Assembly: GCA_037447655.1 (NCBI GenBank)
Contig: JBBHKE010002574.1
Span: forward strand, 62,001 to 126,000
Direction: 5' to 3'
DNA length: 64,000 nucleotides
Origin: Zygnema cylindricum
Lineage: Eukaryota; Streptophyta; Zygnematophyceae; Zygnematales; Zygnemataceae
Position 1 is the stretch's first letter. Every line of letters starts with the position of its first letter. A program made the position numbers and the translations under genes. The notes beneath the pieces were generated by a model. The model did not search any database. It was not told where the DNA came from and saw only the letters and a list, made by a program, of their open reading frames with translations. Below are positions 12,047-21,017 of this stretch, in pieces.

Positions 12047-12510
12047 TTATTCCAGAAGTGAAGGCAAACTGATTGTGCGGAGGGAAGTAATTTCTAAGCT
12101 GCCGAGACTAGGTTGGTCGCGAGGGTGGATGGCGACTTTATCAACGAGGATTGAGGGTTTCACTTTTGGACTCTGCAAAGCGTCGCAGCGTGCGAGGGTA
12201 TCGCAACGTCCATCATTTATAAAGCTGCGTCGCTGCGGCGAAACCGAGGGTTCGTTGTTACCAACGTGGTGAAACACAATTGCGCCGTTGCGCTTCCCTG
12301 TCAGCGCAGCGGTGGCGCTGGGATCCTCTGACAGCATCTTAACCATGTTGCGCTGGGGTGGCTGCGATGCTTTAGCGCTGCTGCGCAATAACATTGCCGC
12401 TCCGTTCCTTTGCCGTGTCCCCAATATAATTGCGATGGTTGCGACACCGCGCTTCGCTCCTGTATTGCAGCCGCTGCGATTGCCCATCCGGAGTAGCCGA
12501 GTGTTTGCAC
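12047..12510 (-). other. 3' non-coding or U3-like region of the gypsy element
   Basis: Downstream of the chromodomain the frame stays open to 12047 but becomes low complexity. It contains repeated CAGCG/GCTGCG units and a TATA-like TTTATAAATGA (near 12213-12223 on the minus strand). The 18760-18900 region has the same style of GCTGC repeats, which suggests U3 sequence, but the two are too different to call a pair by eye. Confidence 0.4.
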
Positions 12511-12847
12511 TCTGCTGAAAACGGTGCAACAACTCAGGGGAATGCAGATCCTCCTCGTCCACCCAGGAGTCATCCTCAGCACTGTAGCCCTTCCAACGCA
12601 CCAAATATTGGCTGGAGTTGGAATTCCGAGAGCGGCGCGACAGTACAATCTCTTCCACCTCATACTCGTCCGAGGTACCCTGAACTGGTGGTAAAGGAGT
12701 ATTTGGTCGTCGATTATGAAATAGCGAATCAGGGTTGCGGAATGGTTTAAGGAGTGAAACATGTAAGACATTGTGGATATGCCAGTCCTTCGAAGTATCC
12801 AACTTATAAGCCACGTCACCCACACGGGAAAGAACTATAATGGGCAC
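12511..12847 (-). pseudogene. Gypsy integrase C-terminus and chromodomain
   Basis: Reads GDVAYKLDTSKDWHIHNVLH, then VSLLKPF, the integrase C-terminal block. After about 30 residues the chromodomain begins: YEVEEIVLSRRS, YLVRWKGYSAEDDSWVDEED, then ELLHRFQQ. The aromatic-cage positions Tyr, Trp and Trp are visible. Chromodomains of this class are thought to steer integration to heterochromatin. This part of the frame is intact although the element is dead. Confidence 0.8.
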
Positions 12848-12960
12848 GTGAATTTCAGCGCTAACTTCTTAGAGAGGGCACCCGGCAAGGAGAGGTTTGC
12901 CATATTAAGGCGAACTCTTTCCCCCAAGCTAAAGACGGCTTCTTTCCAGTGAGCGTCGGC

Positions 12961-13419
12961 CTACGACTTTTGGCGAGCTTTTGCTAACTGTAGTGCCTTG
13001 GTCACCTTTTCCAGGTTTCCTTCCAGCGTTTTGGCAAAATCCAGACCTGCCGGCGTATGGCAATTCGCTACCAATAAGGTTTGGGGAAGAGTGGGTTGTC
13101 GTCCATTTAGTGAGAATGGCGTAGCATTCGTAGACAACTGCACCGCATTGTTGTACGCCACCTCGATCGTCGTTAAATGGTCCACCCGATCCATTTGGTG
13201 CACCGAGACATAAGCCCGCAAAGCTTCCTCCAGAGTTCGATTCACCCTTTTAGTCTGACCATCAGTTTGAGGGTGGTAAGCTGTGGACATGGCCAACTGC
13301 ATGCCACACAGCGCAAAAAGATTTCGCCAAAAATGGCTCACGAATTTGTGATCGCGGTCGCTGACGATTCTCTTCGGAAGTCCGTGATGGCGGAATATCT
13401 CCCGAAAGAATAAGTCCGT
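12961..13419 (-). pseudogene. Gypsy integrase core, C-terminal half
   Basis: Reads TTDLFFREIFRHHGLPKRIV, SDRDHKFVSHFWRN, then HPQTDGQTKRVNRTLEEALR. The second catalytic Asp (VSDRD) is present, but the Glu of the usual QTERVNRTLE is Lys here. The frame is cut at 13419 by the composite insertion, and the N-terminal half resumes at 15287. Confidence 0.8.
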
Positions 13420-13600
13420 TGTTGATATTTGGGTATTTTCTAGGTCTTTGTTAGATAGAGAAGAGTAGAGGCAGTCTGCCTCTGACTCCCTCCTCCAAGC
13501 CCCCACACTTGTCGTAGTCACTGAAGGCTGGAGAGGGAGCTAGAGCCATGGCTGCCTAAGCTTTCCAGAGAGACAGGAATAGATAATATAGGTATGTTTA

Positions 13601-13692
13601 CCAAAAATGTATTTGACGGACCCAGGAATTGATCCTGGTACCTACCGTCCGTCAACAGTTCAGTAGCCGTCAGCTTTGTCCATTTAGTCTAC
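13601..13692 (-). other. tRNA-like Pol III module in LTR
   Basis: Minus strand: A-box-like TAAATGGACAAAGC, then GACGGAC and GTCCGTC forming a perfect 7-bp stem that encloses CCAGG-ATCAATT-CCTGG, a 5-bp T-arm-like hairpin with a 7-nt loop, then TTTTT at about 13602-13607. B-box core GATCAATTC fits GWTCRANNC. It is antisense to the LTR. Confidence 0.5.
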
Positions 13693-14461
13693 GAATAGTG
13701 CTACTACGCTTAGGGTTTGATAAATATTTAAACAGTTATAGATAGGATCTTCCATTTAACTGGGTTACGATGTTTACTACATAGAGACAGTTTAGTTTAG
13801 TACGGAGTACAGTACGGGTACGGAACGGATACCGCGCATTTGTTTCGATAGCGAAACAAATACCGCGCATCAATTTTCAACGGCTACAATTGAATGCCGA
13901 AATACATCGGACGGCCGTGATTAGCGCCGGCTACGCGAAAGGATAATTTGGCGGTTTGCAGACGCCGCCACTCCCGATGACACGTGGCAACATCGTACAG
14001 GATTACGTAATTTCCGGAACGGCAGAAAACAAATCCGGGAATTACAAATGTCGCACTATGGCGACATCGTACAATGTACGTACAGAAAGTACTCCGGCAC
14101 TTGTACTTTTTCGTACGGTGTTCTTATGACGCGGCATGACCTGGTGCCACGTGGAGAGATGAGATTGGGAGGCAGGAATTCCGGAGATTATAAGAGCGAA
14201 TCCGGATAGGACATTTGTTGGCTTTTTAGCCATGTTGTACGATGACCGTACAGAAGGTACACCGGCATCTGTACCTTTGTGTACTATACAGTAATGTGAT
14301 TGGTCCGTACCTCAGTAGATAGAGTTTTAGAGAGGGGATAGGACTTAGAAAATTCTGGGTAAGTAGCTGCCTCTCCCAGAGAGCACCCTGTATAAATGGC
14401 AAACTTTGGCCAGCCATAACTATCAATTTACTTGACCATTTTCAGTGATTCTTTTTGCTGC

Positions 14462-14526
14462 GGACTCAGGGGAGTCCAGGCTACACAGGGGTGTAGTCGG
14501 TCAGAGTTTTTGTCTGCCAGGGTGGC
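14462..14526 (+). other. Three R/U5 hairpins with AGGG(G) loops
   Basis: GGACTC-AGGG-GAGTCC (14462-14477), CTACAC-AGGG-GTGTAG (14481-14496) and GCC-AGGGT-GGC (14516-14526). The same series occurs in the LTRs of B, D, G and H with paired changes in the stems (for example CTTCAC with GTGAAG). They lie after the TATA box, so they should be in the 5' leader RNA. Confidence 0.65.
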
Positions 14527-14771
14527 TGTATTTCTAAGGGAAAGTCAAAGTGGGTGAATGTGTCCAAATCTCATATTCTAACTTTGCATTCTGTGGTGGA
14601 ACTGAGCACACAGAAAGTGTTATTTCACAGGGGTGAATCAATATTGGGGTTCTGACTGTCAAGGGGTCAGTCACTTGGGTTTATATTAACTTGGAGTCGG
14701 CACTATCTAGATTAGCTTCTTTTGGATCTGCATACTCTGAGGGCCAATGGAGGTCTCAGAGTTTCATATCA

Positions 14772-15000
14772 TGTTAGATTTCCTAGAAATCCGGGATTCG
14801 GCATGTCCCACACTTGGGAAAATTGAGCCGGCCAGGGTTCGAACCTGGGACCTTTCACTTCAGCTGCGAACGCACTACCACTGTGCCACCAGCTCGATGT
14901 TGAGACTGGCGGGTCCGTACCCATTTATTACGGGCGGCTCGAGTATGGATATTTCCATATTCTACCCCGTATTGGACCGGCTTCACGTGCCAATCCAACA
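14772..15000 (-). repeat. TRIM 3' LTR
   Basis: Minus-strand order: TGTTGGATTGG start, inverted repeat TATGGA/TCCATA, CCGTA-AATAAA-type hairpin, the 71-nt tRNA-like sequence, TTTT, hairpin CCCA-AGTG-TGGG, ATCTAACA end. It lies next to the polypurine tract, so it is the 3' copy. Its left neighbour is TATCA, not TCCGT. Confidence 0.85.
14825..14895 (-). tRNA. tRNA-like cloverleaf in TRIM LTR, copy 1
   Basis: 71 nt. Acceptor GAGCTGG/CCGGCTC pairs at all 7 positions (one G-U). D stem GCAC/GTGC with a GG-containing loop, anticodon stem TTCGC/GTGAA with one G-U, T stem CCAGG/CCTGG perfect with loop TTCGAAC. A box TGGCACAGTGG and B box GGTTCGAACCC are near consensus, and TTTT follows three bases after the end. 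The anticodon by position is CTG, but U33 is G, so decoding use is doubtful. No CCA encoded. Confidence 0.65.
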
Positions 15001-15057
15001 CCCCCCCTCACGGGAAAGCCGGTCAAACCATCCGCAATCCCGCTGGCTCTGATACCA
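15001..15057 (-). promoter_or_regulatory. TRIM interior: PPT and initiator tRNA-Met PBS
   Basis: Minus strand starts TGGTATCAGAGCC (complement of the initiator tRNA-Met 3' end) directly after one LTR and ends GAGGGGGGG directly before the other. The ~35 bp between show no feature. These are the only signals needed for reverse transcription in trans. Confidence 0.9.
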
Positions 15058-15286
15058 TGTTAGATTTCCTAGAAATCTGGGATTCGGCATGTCCCACACT
15101 TGGGAAAATTGAGCCGGCCTGGGTTCGAACCTGGGACCTTTCACTTCAGCTGCGAACGCACTACCACTGTGCCACCAGCTCGATGTTGAGACTGGCGGGT
15201 CCGTACCCATTTATTACGGGCGGCTCGAGTATGGATATTTCCATATTCTACCCCGTATTGGACCGGCTTCACGTGCCAATCCAACA
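15058..15286 (-). repeat. TRIM 5' LTR
   Basis: Differs from the other copy only at two sites: T for C near 15078 and T for A near 15120 on the + strand. Its outer end CCAACA abuts TCCGT (15287-15291), which repeats 13415-13419. Confidence 0.85.
15111..15181 (-). tRNA. tRNA-like cloverleaf in TRIM LTR, copy 2
   Basis: Same as the copy at 14825-14895 except one T-stem change that makes an A-A mismatch in the middle of the T stem. A box, B box and the TTTT after the end are unchanged. It lies in the 5' LTR, where a Pol III transcript would start inside the element. Confidence 0.55.
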
Positions 15287-16032
15287 TCCGTGATATCTCG
15301 TGCAGTGGTTGTGGTGGACGTGGGTAAGAAATGGGCCATTTTTGTTAAGAAATCCACGACGACAAAGATTGAGTCGTAGCCCTCCTTCGTGAGCGGAAGA
15401 GCTACGATGAAATTCATCGAAATTGCTTCCCAATGAAGAGATGGTATGGGAAGGGGTTGTAGCAGACCTTATTGCCCTGGTTCCGATTTGTTCCTGTAAC
15501 AGGAGTTGCACGTTCGGACATTTTCCGCAATGTCGTGAGTCATGTTTGGCTTGTAATACGCCTCAACGACATGCAGGATTGTTTTATCTCGCCCAAAATG
15601 TCCACTGAGCGGCTCATCGTGACTCATTTTAAGAATCGTATAACGTAACTCCACATTTGTCGGAACATACAGTCGTATTGTTTTACTTGGCCTGTACCGC
15701 CACATAGCGTTGGCGGTTCGAATTAGTACCTTCTGTTTAATTAGTTCCTTCAGTGTGACGTTGTCGTCGTAGGCGGCCTTTATTGTGCTTAACCACTGTT
15801 CGTCCACTTGCACAGTACTGGTGACTGCGCTGAGTTTTGGAACTTGCACTGCGGTTAACGTTGCGGTGTTCTCTTTCACAGAGTTCACATGTACATGTTG
15901 CGTTGCTTGCGGTCGTTGCTCCGCTACTGGCGCAACGACTCTCGGTCTTCTTGAGAGCGAATTTGCCGGGTTCGACTTGCCCGGCTTATACTCGATGACA
16001 AGTTCTGATCCAAAGGTCTGAAGAAACGCCAT
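15287..16032 (-). pseudogene. Gypsy RNase H end, integrase zinc domain and N-terminal core
   Basis: 15469-16032 reads YKPGKSNPANSLSRRP (RNase H tail; usual ADALSR), then LSGHFGRDKTIL and CNSCYRNK (zinc domain). A stop follows EPGQ. 15287-15417 reads MNFIVALPLTKEGYDSIFVV, VDFLTKMAHFLPTS. The first catalytic Asp of the usual MDFI is Asn here. The core is then cut by the composite insertion. Confidence 0.8.
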
Positions 16033-16260
16033 CTATCGCACTTGTTTCTTGGACAACTTCGACTGGGTTTGCATATATTGTAGGGCGTGGTGATCCGTGA
16101 TAATTGTGATCCGTTTTCCCTGGATGTAACATTTCCAAACCTCCAGCGCATTGATGATCGCAATAGTCTCTTTTTCATGGGTGGCCCGGTTAAGCTCTGC
16201 TGCCTTTAGTTTTCGACTGTCGTAGGCAATGGGTTGAAGGCCTTTTCCTTGATCCTACAT
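16033..16260 (-). pseudogene. Gypsy RNase H core remnant
   Basis: In-frame reading gives [14 protein letters not shown] (the first Asp block, just upstream near 16255-16300), HEKETIAIINALEVWKCY (the Glu block) and ITDHHALQYMQTQSKLSKKQ (the third Asp). A TAG replaces the usual Trp just before MAFLQTFG near 16030. Otherwise the domain is well preserved. Confidence 0.7.
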
Positions 16261-17460
16261 AAGAATCGCTCCAATAGCCGTATCGTTGGCGTCGGTGATT
16301 ATCGTTCAAGGTAAGTCTGGGTCGGGAACAGCTAACACAAGGGCGGTGACCAACCGCTGCATAAGTCAACCCGAACGGCATTACCCAAAACTGGAAATGA
16401 CCGTACCGAGATCTAAATGCCATCTTTTCTACATCCTCCTTGGCAATTATGATCTGGTGGTAGCCGCTCCGTAAGTCTATCTTGGAAAAATATTTAGCTC
16501 CGCGTAGTCGATCCAATAATTCGTCTATCCTCGGTAAAGGGTACGCATTCTTCACCGTTAATTTGTTTAGCGCTCGGTAGTCTATACACATACGGAAACC
16601 TCCATCTTTCTTGTTTACGAAGAGAACGGGGGCTCCATACGGTGACTTGCTCGGTTCGATTGCTCCGGCTTCGACCAACTCTGCGAGTTGCTTTTTGAGT
16701 TCGTCCAACTCGGTGTAACTCATCTTGTATATCCGATTAGTCGGGGGTACCGCTCCGATAACAAGCTCTATCTTATGGTCTACTTCGCGCTTTGGAGGTA
16801 GTCCTTCGGGGAGCTTCAGGGGAAATACATCTGCGTACTCCTCGAGAAGTTTTGTCACGACTTTTGGGGCCTCTTCGGAAGTCTTTCCAGTGTCGTCACT
16901 TTCTTTTGAGTCGAAGTCGGGGTCCTTCTTCTTCCATTGTTTTGGGATCCCCTCTTCCGCCTCTTCCATTGGCTGGACGACCGCCATACCAATCATTTCC
17001 CCTTTCTTGAGTGCCCTCTTAAGCTGTAAGGCCGAATGTAGGCATCCCTCTTCCGCTCCCTTACCAACCGCTCCCGCTTTTACCTCAAACTCTTCTTCAC
17101 CTTTCTTCGCTCTCATATCACCACTTCGCCAATCAATCGTCGGATTTAATTTTTGCAGCCACGGTTTCCCTTGGATTAATTCATGGTCACCAAGAGGTAA
17201 TACATGAAGCGTTTCATACCACCGGAATTTCCTAATTTCGACGAGTAATTTCAGAGTACGATGGGTAATCGATAAGGAACTTCCGTCGGCCAATTGTACC
17301 GACTGATAATCCTTTAGTACTACGAGAGGAAGTTTCAACCTTTTCATCGTCCCCGCGTTGATGAAGTTCCCCGATGCTCCGGAGTCCACCATGAAGTTAG
17401 TTGCGTTCACTCCGATTTGACCCCAAAATATCAAAGGGTCTCCTCCTTCTCCGGCTAACC
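16261..17460 (-). pseudogene. Gypsy protease and reverse transcriptase, RT active site deleted
   Basis: Protease: [18 protein letters not shown] (DSG site). RT blocks: [73 protein letters not shown]. The sequence then jumps to RNase H (near 16350) without the YLDD motif or the connecting several hundred bases. A long open frame (547 codons to 17833) survives, so the deletion is probably not ancient. Confidence 0.85.
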
Positions 17461-18408
17461 TCATAACGTTAAGTTTTCCCTTTTTGGGACCTTTACGTTT
17501 TGGACATTCTCGAGCCACATGATCTAAGGAACCGCACTGAAAGCATAAGCCATTTTGCCTCCTCCGCTGAAGCTCCTCGGGGGATAAGTCATTGGTCTTG
17601 GTCTTGGTAGGTTTCTTCTTTCTCCGCAGGACGTTAACCACCTTGTTATCCTCGTCAATTGCTCCGAGCTCCATGGGGGTTGGGCCATCGTCTCGTCGGC
17701 TTCCTCCGTCGTTGCTCGACCCGTAATGATAAGGTCTCCAGAGGTTGAAGTCGACCGAATCGGTCCGCTCCGCAAATTGGATGATTGCCGAGAGACTAGG
17801 AGTCGTGCTTTCTCGAGCAAGCCATTGTTCCACATTCTACGAATGGATGATTTAAGCCCCTTCACGTAGCGATCCACAGCTTTATCCCCCGTCATCGTAG
17901 GTATTTAAACCTTACACTCCAAAAACTGTTGCGTAAACTCCAACACCGAAGTTCGTTGCTTCAACACTGGGGTCTTATCTCTTGCAGCCTTAACTGTATT
18001 AACAGGCTGCCAGGCGTCACGGAGGAATTGAACGAAGAGAGCCCAAATGGTCGGTATCTCATCATTTTCCGCAAATGTCCTCCACCATGCTCCCGCTGCC
18101 CCTTTAAGAAGACCACCCGCGTAGTGAATCTTCTCACGGTCCGATAGGCTAGGAAAATTCTCAAGATAATTCGCAACACAGAATAGCCACGTGTCCAGGT
18201 TCGTGTGCCTTGCAGGGTTGAACTCGTCTGGAAGTCTTAACTTCGGTCTCCTGTAGTCCCTCTCCATGCCTCCACGAGGTCGCTCACTAAGACGAGATTT
18301 CAAAGTTGCGACTGTGTTGCTCAACTGTGCGTTCTGTAATCTAACGTTGTCTAACTCCCCGAGAACTTGCGCTAACATTTCTTTAGTGGATACGCCGTGT
18401 TTGCCCAC
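17461..18408 (-). pseudogene. Gypsy gag with CCHC knuckle
   Basis: N-terminal part 17905-18408 contains a coiled-coil-like segment followed by LRLPDEFNPARHTNLDTWLF, typical of Ty3/gypsy gag, and AGAAGAWWRT-like sequence. A stop follows LECKV, the same frame continues (17524-17895), and a frameshift near 17840 leads to the knuckle [14 protein letters not shown]. Start taken at 18408 (GTG in this frame; a true ATG may be internal). Confidence 0.75.
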
Positions 18409-18960
18409 GCTGTGGAGTCACGGAAAATAGCTCCGATTCATGTGTAAAAGGGACAAACAATATAAGTACCATAGTACACCACAATGCACAGCGGAAAGCT
18501 CCAAGGATCTTCCCGTAACAACAGCAAGCGCACACAGCAGTGACAGACAAGGTTGCGCTCTATTTCTCAAGAGGGGATTACAAGATTCAGCGCTCGCTGC
18601 GAAGGTCTACCCAAAGAGTGTCCTATCCACTAAGCCTACCTGACTATTTAAACTAGCTAGCTGGTAGTCAACCTAGTACTGTACAACTGTACACGTGGAC
18701 CTTCACGGTCAACCGAGACAAATCCCCAAAATATCTTCTAGAACAATACCGTTCTATCTACATTCCGCAGCGTTGCTATACTGCTAAGCTGCGTTGCTCT
18801 GCTGCGCTGCTATGCTGCTACGCCACTAAGTAGCTATGCTGCTAAGCTGCTATACTTCTATGTTGCGCTGGTTTGGAATTGCAGCTGCGCTGCTGTAACA
18901 TCGCAACCATAGCAGCCTAGTTGCTAACTACTAGGTACCCAACTCTGTTACCGTGTTACA
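18409..18960 (-). repeat. 5' LTR-like region of the gypsy element
   Basis: No gene. On the minus strand there is a stretch of GCTGC/GCAGC repeats (18760-18900), then a TATA-like GTTTAAATAG (18647-18656), then 240 bp to gag. This order fits U3-R-U5. I cannot define the ends or a PBS. Confidence 0.45.
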
Positions 18961-19091
18961 ACCATGAAAATGTCTTCGCTCTGCCATTTAGCGACGATTT
19001 CTTCCACCGCCAACGGAAACCGAGGTGGGGGGTCATATACTTATAGGGGAAAACTTTTCGAGGGAAGTAGCGGGGGAAAAAAAAAAGGAGA

Positions 19092-20366
19092 ATGTTGGCT
19101 GAGGAGGTGGTTGAAGGGGATAGAATCCTAAAAGAGGGCTTAAATAGAGAAAGGGAGGAGTTTATTAGGGTAGGGGATGTGGCAGAATATGTTAGTGGAA
19201 GAGAAGGGGTTGGATTGGAGCTTGTGTTGAGGGAGGGCGAGGAAACGGATCATGAAATAGATGACAAAGAGGAATGGGATGAGGTAGGAAGGGAAAAGAA
19301 TGGGAATGATAGGGTGGAAACTGGCATTGAGTTGGAGGGGGAGTTAAAGGATGAAGGGGTTGTAGCGGATGAGGTAGGTGTACGCGAACTAGAGGGGGGT
19401 AAGAACGCCGATGTTGATTACCACCCATCGGGAACCGATACCGATGAGTCTATGGTGGATGGAGCCTACCGAAGAGGAGGAAGTGTCAGAAGAAACCATA
19501 TCGTTGGATATTCCGGTGACCAAATACGAGAACGACCCCACAACCTCGGACGACGAATCTTCGAAGAGCTCGAAAAGACCTATGGAAGGAGAGTATGATG
19601 ACGAAGACGAGGTAGCGGGTTTTCCTCCTTCACGGGACCGCGAGAGGGCTCTCGTGGCGGTAGAACCAACTCGAAATCCACAGAACCGTGAAGTTCGCGT
19701 CCTAGAGGAGGAACCGGACTGGTTTTTTTCGCCCCCAGTCGGAGATGAAGCCATACATGGCTTTCGACCAACGGCGGCGCATTACATCCTGATGGAGGAA
19801 TGGCTTGATTATTTGCGTTAAGGGGAGCCTCGACCCATCAACCGGTGGTTAAACCCCGTCTCGGAAATCCTCGACATCTCTCCAGATGTCTCCGCCCACC
19901 CAACATGGTTGTACATTACATCTTACAACCATGCTTCGAAATTTTCATACATTAGGCATTTTCAGCCTAATGATGCCTGATTCACTTGGGTTGTCTGTAG
20001 AGTGAACGGATTCAAGATTGATGTGCTGGAATTATTGCGCCATTATCATCCTTAGGACCCACGGTTATTCACTATCGTTCGTCGTGCAATTCGTACTCAA
20101 GACTTAAATGCATTTTAAGATGCGCGAAGTGCGATTTTGTAGCACTTCCGGAATGCACAAGTGCAAAGAACTTATCTTTGGGAAATTTTGAAGGTTCCAC
20201 ATGTCGATGAGCCCCCTCCACCACTAGAGGTAGAACAATTGAGGAATGAGGTCGAAATTCTCAATCGGTAGGTGGCGGCTCAAGAAATAGCGATGATTAA
20301 GGTTTGTCGGTTGATTGAAAATTTGATTGAGAGCTTGCAGAGGTTAGGCGACTTTGATGGGAGATG
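19092..20366 (+). pseudogene. Degraded acidic ORF, family not recognised
   Basis: Starts ATG at 19092, very rich in Glu/Asp to about 19400 (168 codons open). A second frame (19411-19821) continues with DESSKSSKRPMEGEYDDEDE and then runs as one readable frame with about five stops to 20366, where VEQLRNEVEILNR suggests a coiled coil. Same strand as the transposase pieces that start near 20871, so it could be an accessory ORF of that transposon, but this is only position. No domain recognised. Confidence 0.4.
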
Positions 20367-20870
20367 ATGAGGGTCACACCAATGGCCTTCATTTGACGGG
20401 GAGGTAACTCTATTACTACTTCACCATCCATTGTGTTTCCATTGTTTTTTTTTTTTTTCTTTGTCTATACGTGTATTAATTTCATGCTTCAAATCCCTTT
20501 ACTTATCGTATGTACGTTGAATAATTGTTAACCATTTTTATGGTTTTCTTACTGTCACGTTTATGTCAAACGCTTCTAATTACCGGTTTAACGACAAGAC
20601 TATGTTGACGTTGCATGGACAGTGAAATTGCAAAAAATCATGGGTAGTCCACAGACGAGTATATGTCAAAGGATACATTGAAAAATCAATGTGACGAAAC
20701 ATAATTAGTGACGACAATAAGTAGTCGCTAATTATGTTACGTCAATATTTCGTCGTTAATTTTTGTTGTTCATCATATTTTTTTGGTAAAGTAGCTACAT
20801 CCATTTTGAAACTTATTGTTTGTACATTGTTTGTTTTATTTTTATTGTGAACATAGTATCAAAAAACCAA
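20367..20870. other. AT-rich spacer with inverted repeat
   Basis: Contains an imperfect palindrome near 20700-20740 (ATAATTAGTGACGAC ... GTAGTCGCTAATTAT) whose AGYGACGA motif resembles the tandem repeat at 43132-43500. Otherwise nothing recognised. Confidence 0.5.
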
Positions 20871-21017
20871 GCGATGGTGAGTAGAAAAGAGGTCCATGCT
20901 CGATGGGATAAGAGAGTCAACGCGTACCTTTTCGAATTAGAGTTTTCGGAGGAGATCGGTGGCGGTTACCAAGGCATTACCGGGACAAGGACGCAACGAA
21001 ACCACTTGGGTCATGGT
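20871..21017 (+). pseudogene. Transposase piece 1 (N-terminal side)
   Basis: ATG at about 20873 opens RKEVHARWDKRVNAYLFELE. The frame that continues across element B (ALPGQGRNETTWVMV) is shifted by one relative to this ATG, so a frameshift or short intron lies near 20960. Ends in ATGGT, duplicated at 27458-27462 by insertion of B. Confidence 0.5.

Larger units (their letters stand above)
13420..14766 (+). repeat. Copia-type LTR (left part of composite insertion)
   Basis: 1347 bp, begins TGTTGATATTT and ends GAGTTTCA. In + orientation it holds the reverse-oriented tRNA-like module (13601-13692), GTAC-rich and CACGTG sites (13980-14290), a TATA-like TATAAATGG near 14391, three R/U5 hairpins (14462-14526) and an ATG at 14747 that is the LTR-internal gag start in B and D. 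Its left flank TCCGT (13415-13419) recurs at 15287-15291, beyond the neighbouring TRIM. No PBS of its family follows; five bases (TATCA) separate it from the TRIM. Confidence 0.75.
14772..15286 (-). mobile_element. TRIM-type mini LTR element with tRNA-like genes in its LTRs
   Basis: Two 229-bp direct repeats (14772-15000 and 15058-15286) differ at only two positions and have TG...CA ends with inverted tips TGTTGGAT/ATCTAACA (minus strand). The 57-bp interior has TGGTATCAGAGCC, the 3'-end initiator tRNA-Met PBS, flush with one LTR (15045-15057) and a GAGGGGGGG polypurine tract flush with the other (15001-15009). No coding capacity. Each LTR carries a tRNA cloverleaf with a T4 terminator. Size and layout match TRIMs; Cassandra TRIMs with 5S rRNA in the LTR are the nearest known design. 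Confidence 0.85.
12047..18960 (-). mobile_element. Ty3/gypsy chromovirus, defective and interrupted
   Basis: On the minus strand the order is gag, CCHC, protease, RT, RNase H, integrase, chromodomain, the Ty3/gypsy order of chromoviruses. Defects seen: a frameshift between gag and pol, a deletion removing the RT YLDD region, stops in RNase H and before the integrase core, changed integrase catalytic residues, and a 1.87-kb composite insertion (13420-15286) in the integrase. The 5' LTR-like region is at 18409-18960. A matching 3' LTR is not clear. Confidence 0.85.

Noticed and set aside
11916-12750. Several + strand ORFs over the gypsy 3' region
   Set aside because: They are antisense shadows of the chromodomain frame, which has clear family motifs.
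14825-15181. Two ordinary host tRNA genes
   Set aside because: Both lie at the same place in the two LTRs of a bounded element, one has a T-stem mismatch, and U33 is not T. They are better seen as LTR cargo.
14772-15286. Retrozyme (hammerhead ribozyme in LTR) or Cassandra (5S rRNA)
   Set aside because: I found no CTGATGA/GAAA hammerhead core on either strand and no 5S A/IE/C boxes; the Pol III boxes are tRNA type.
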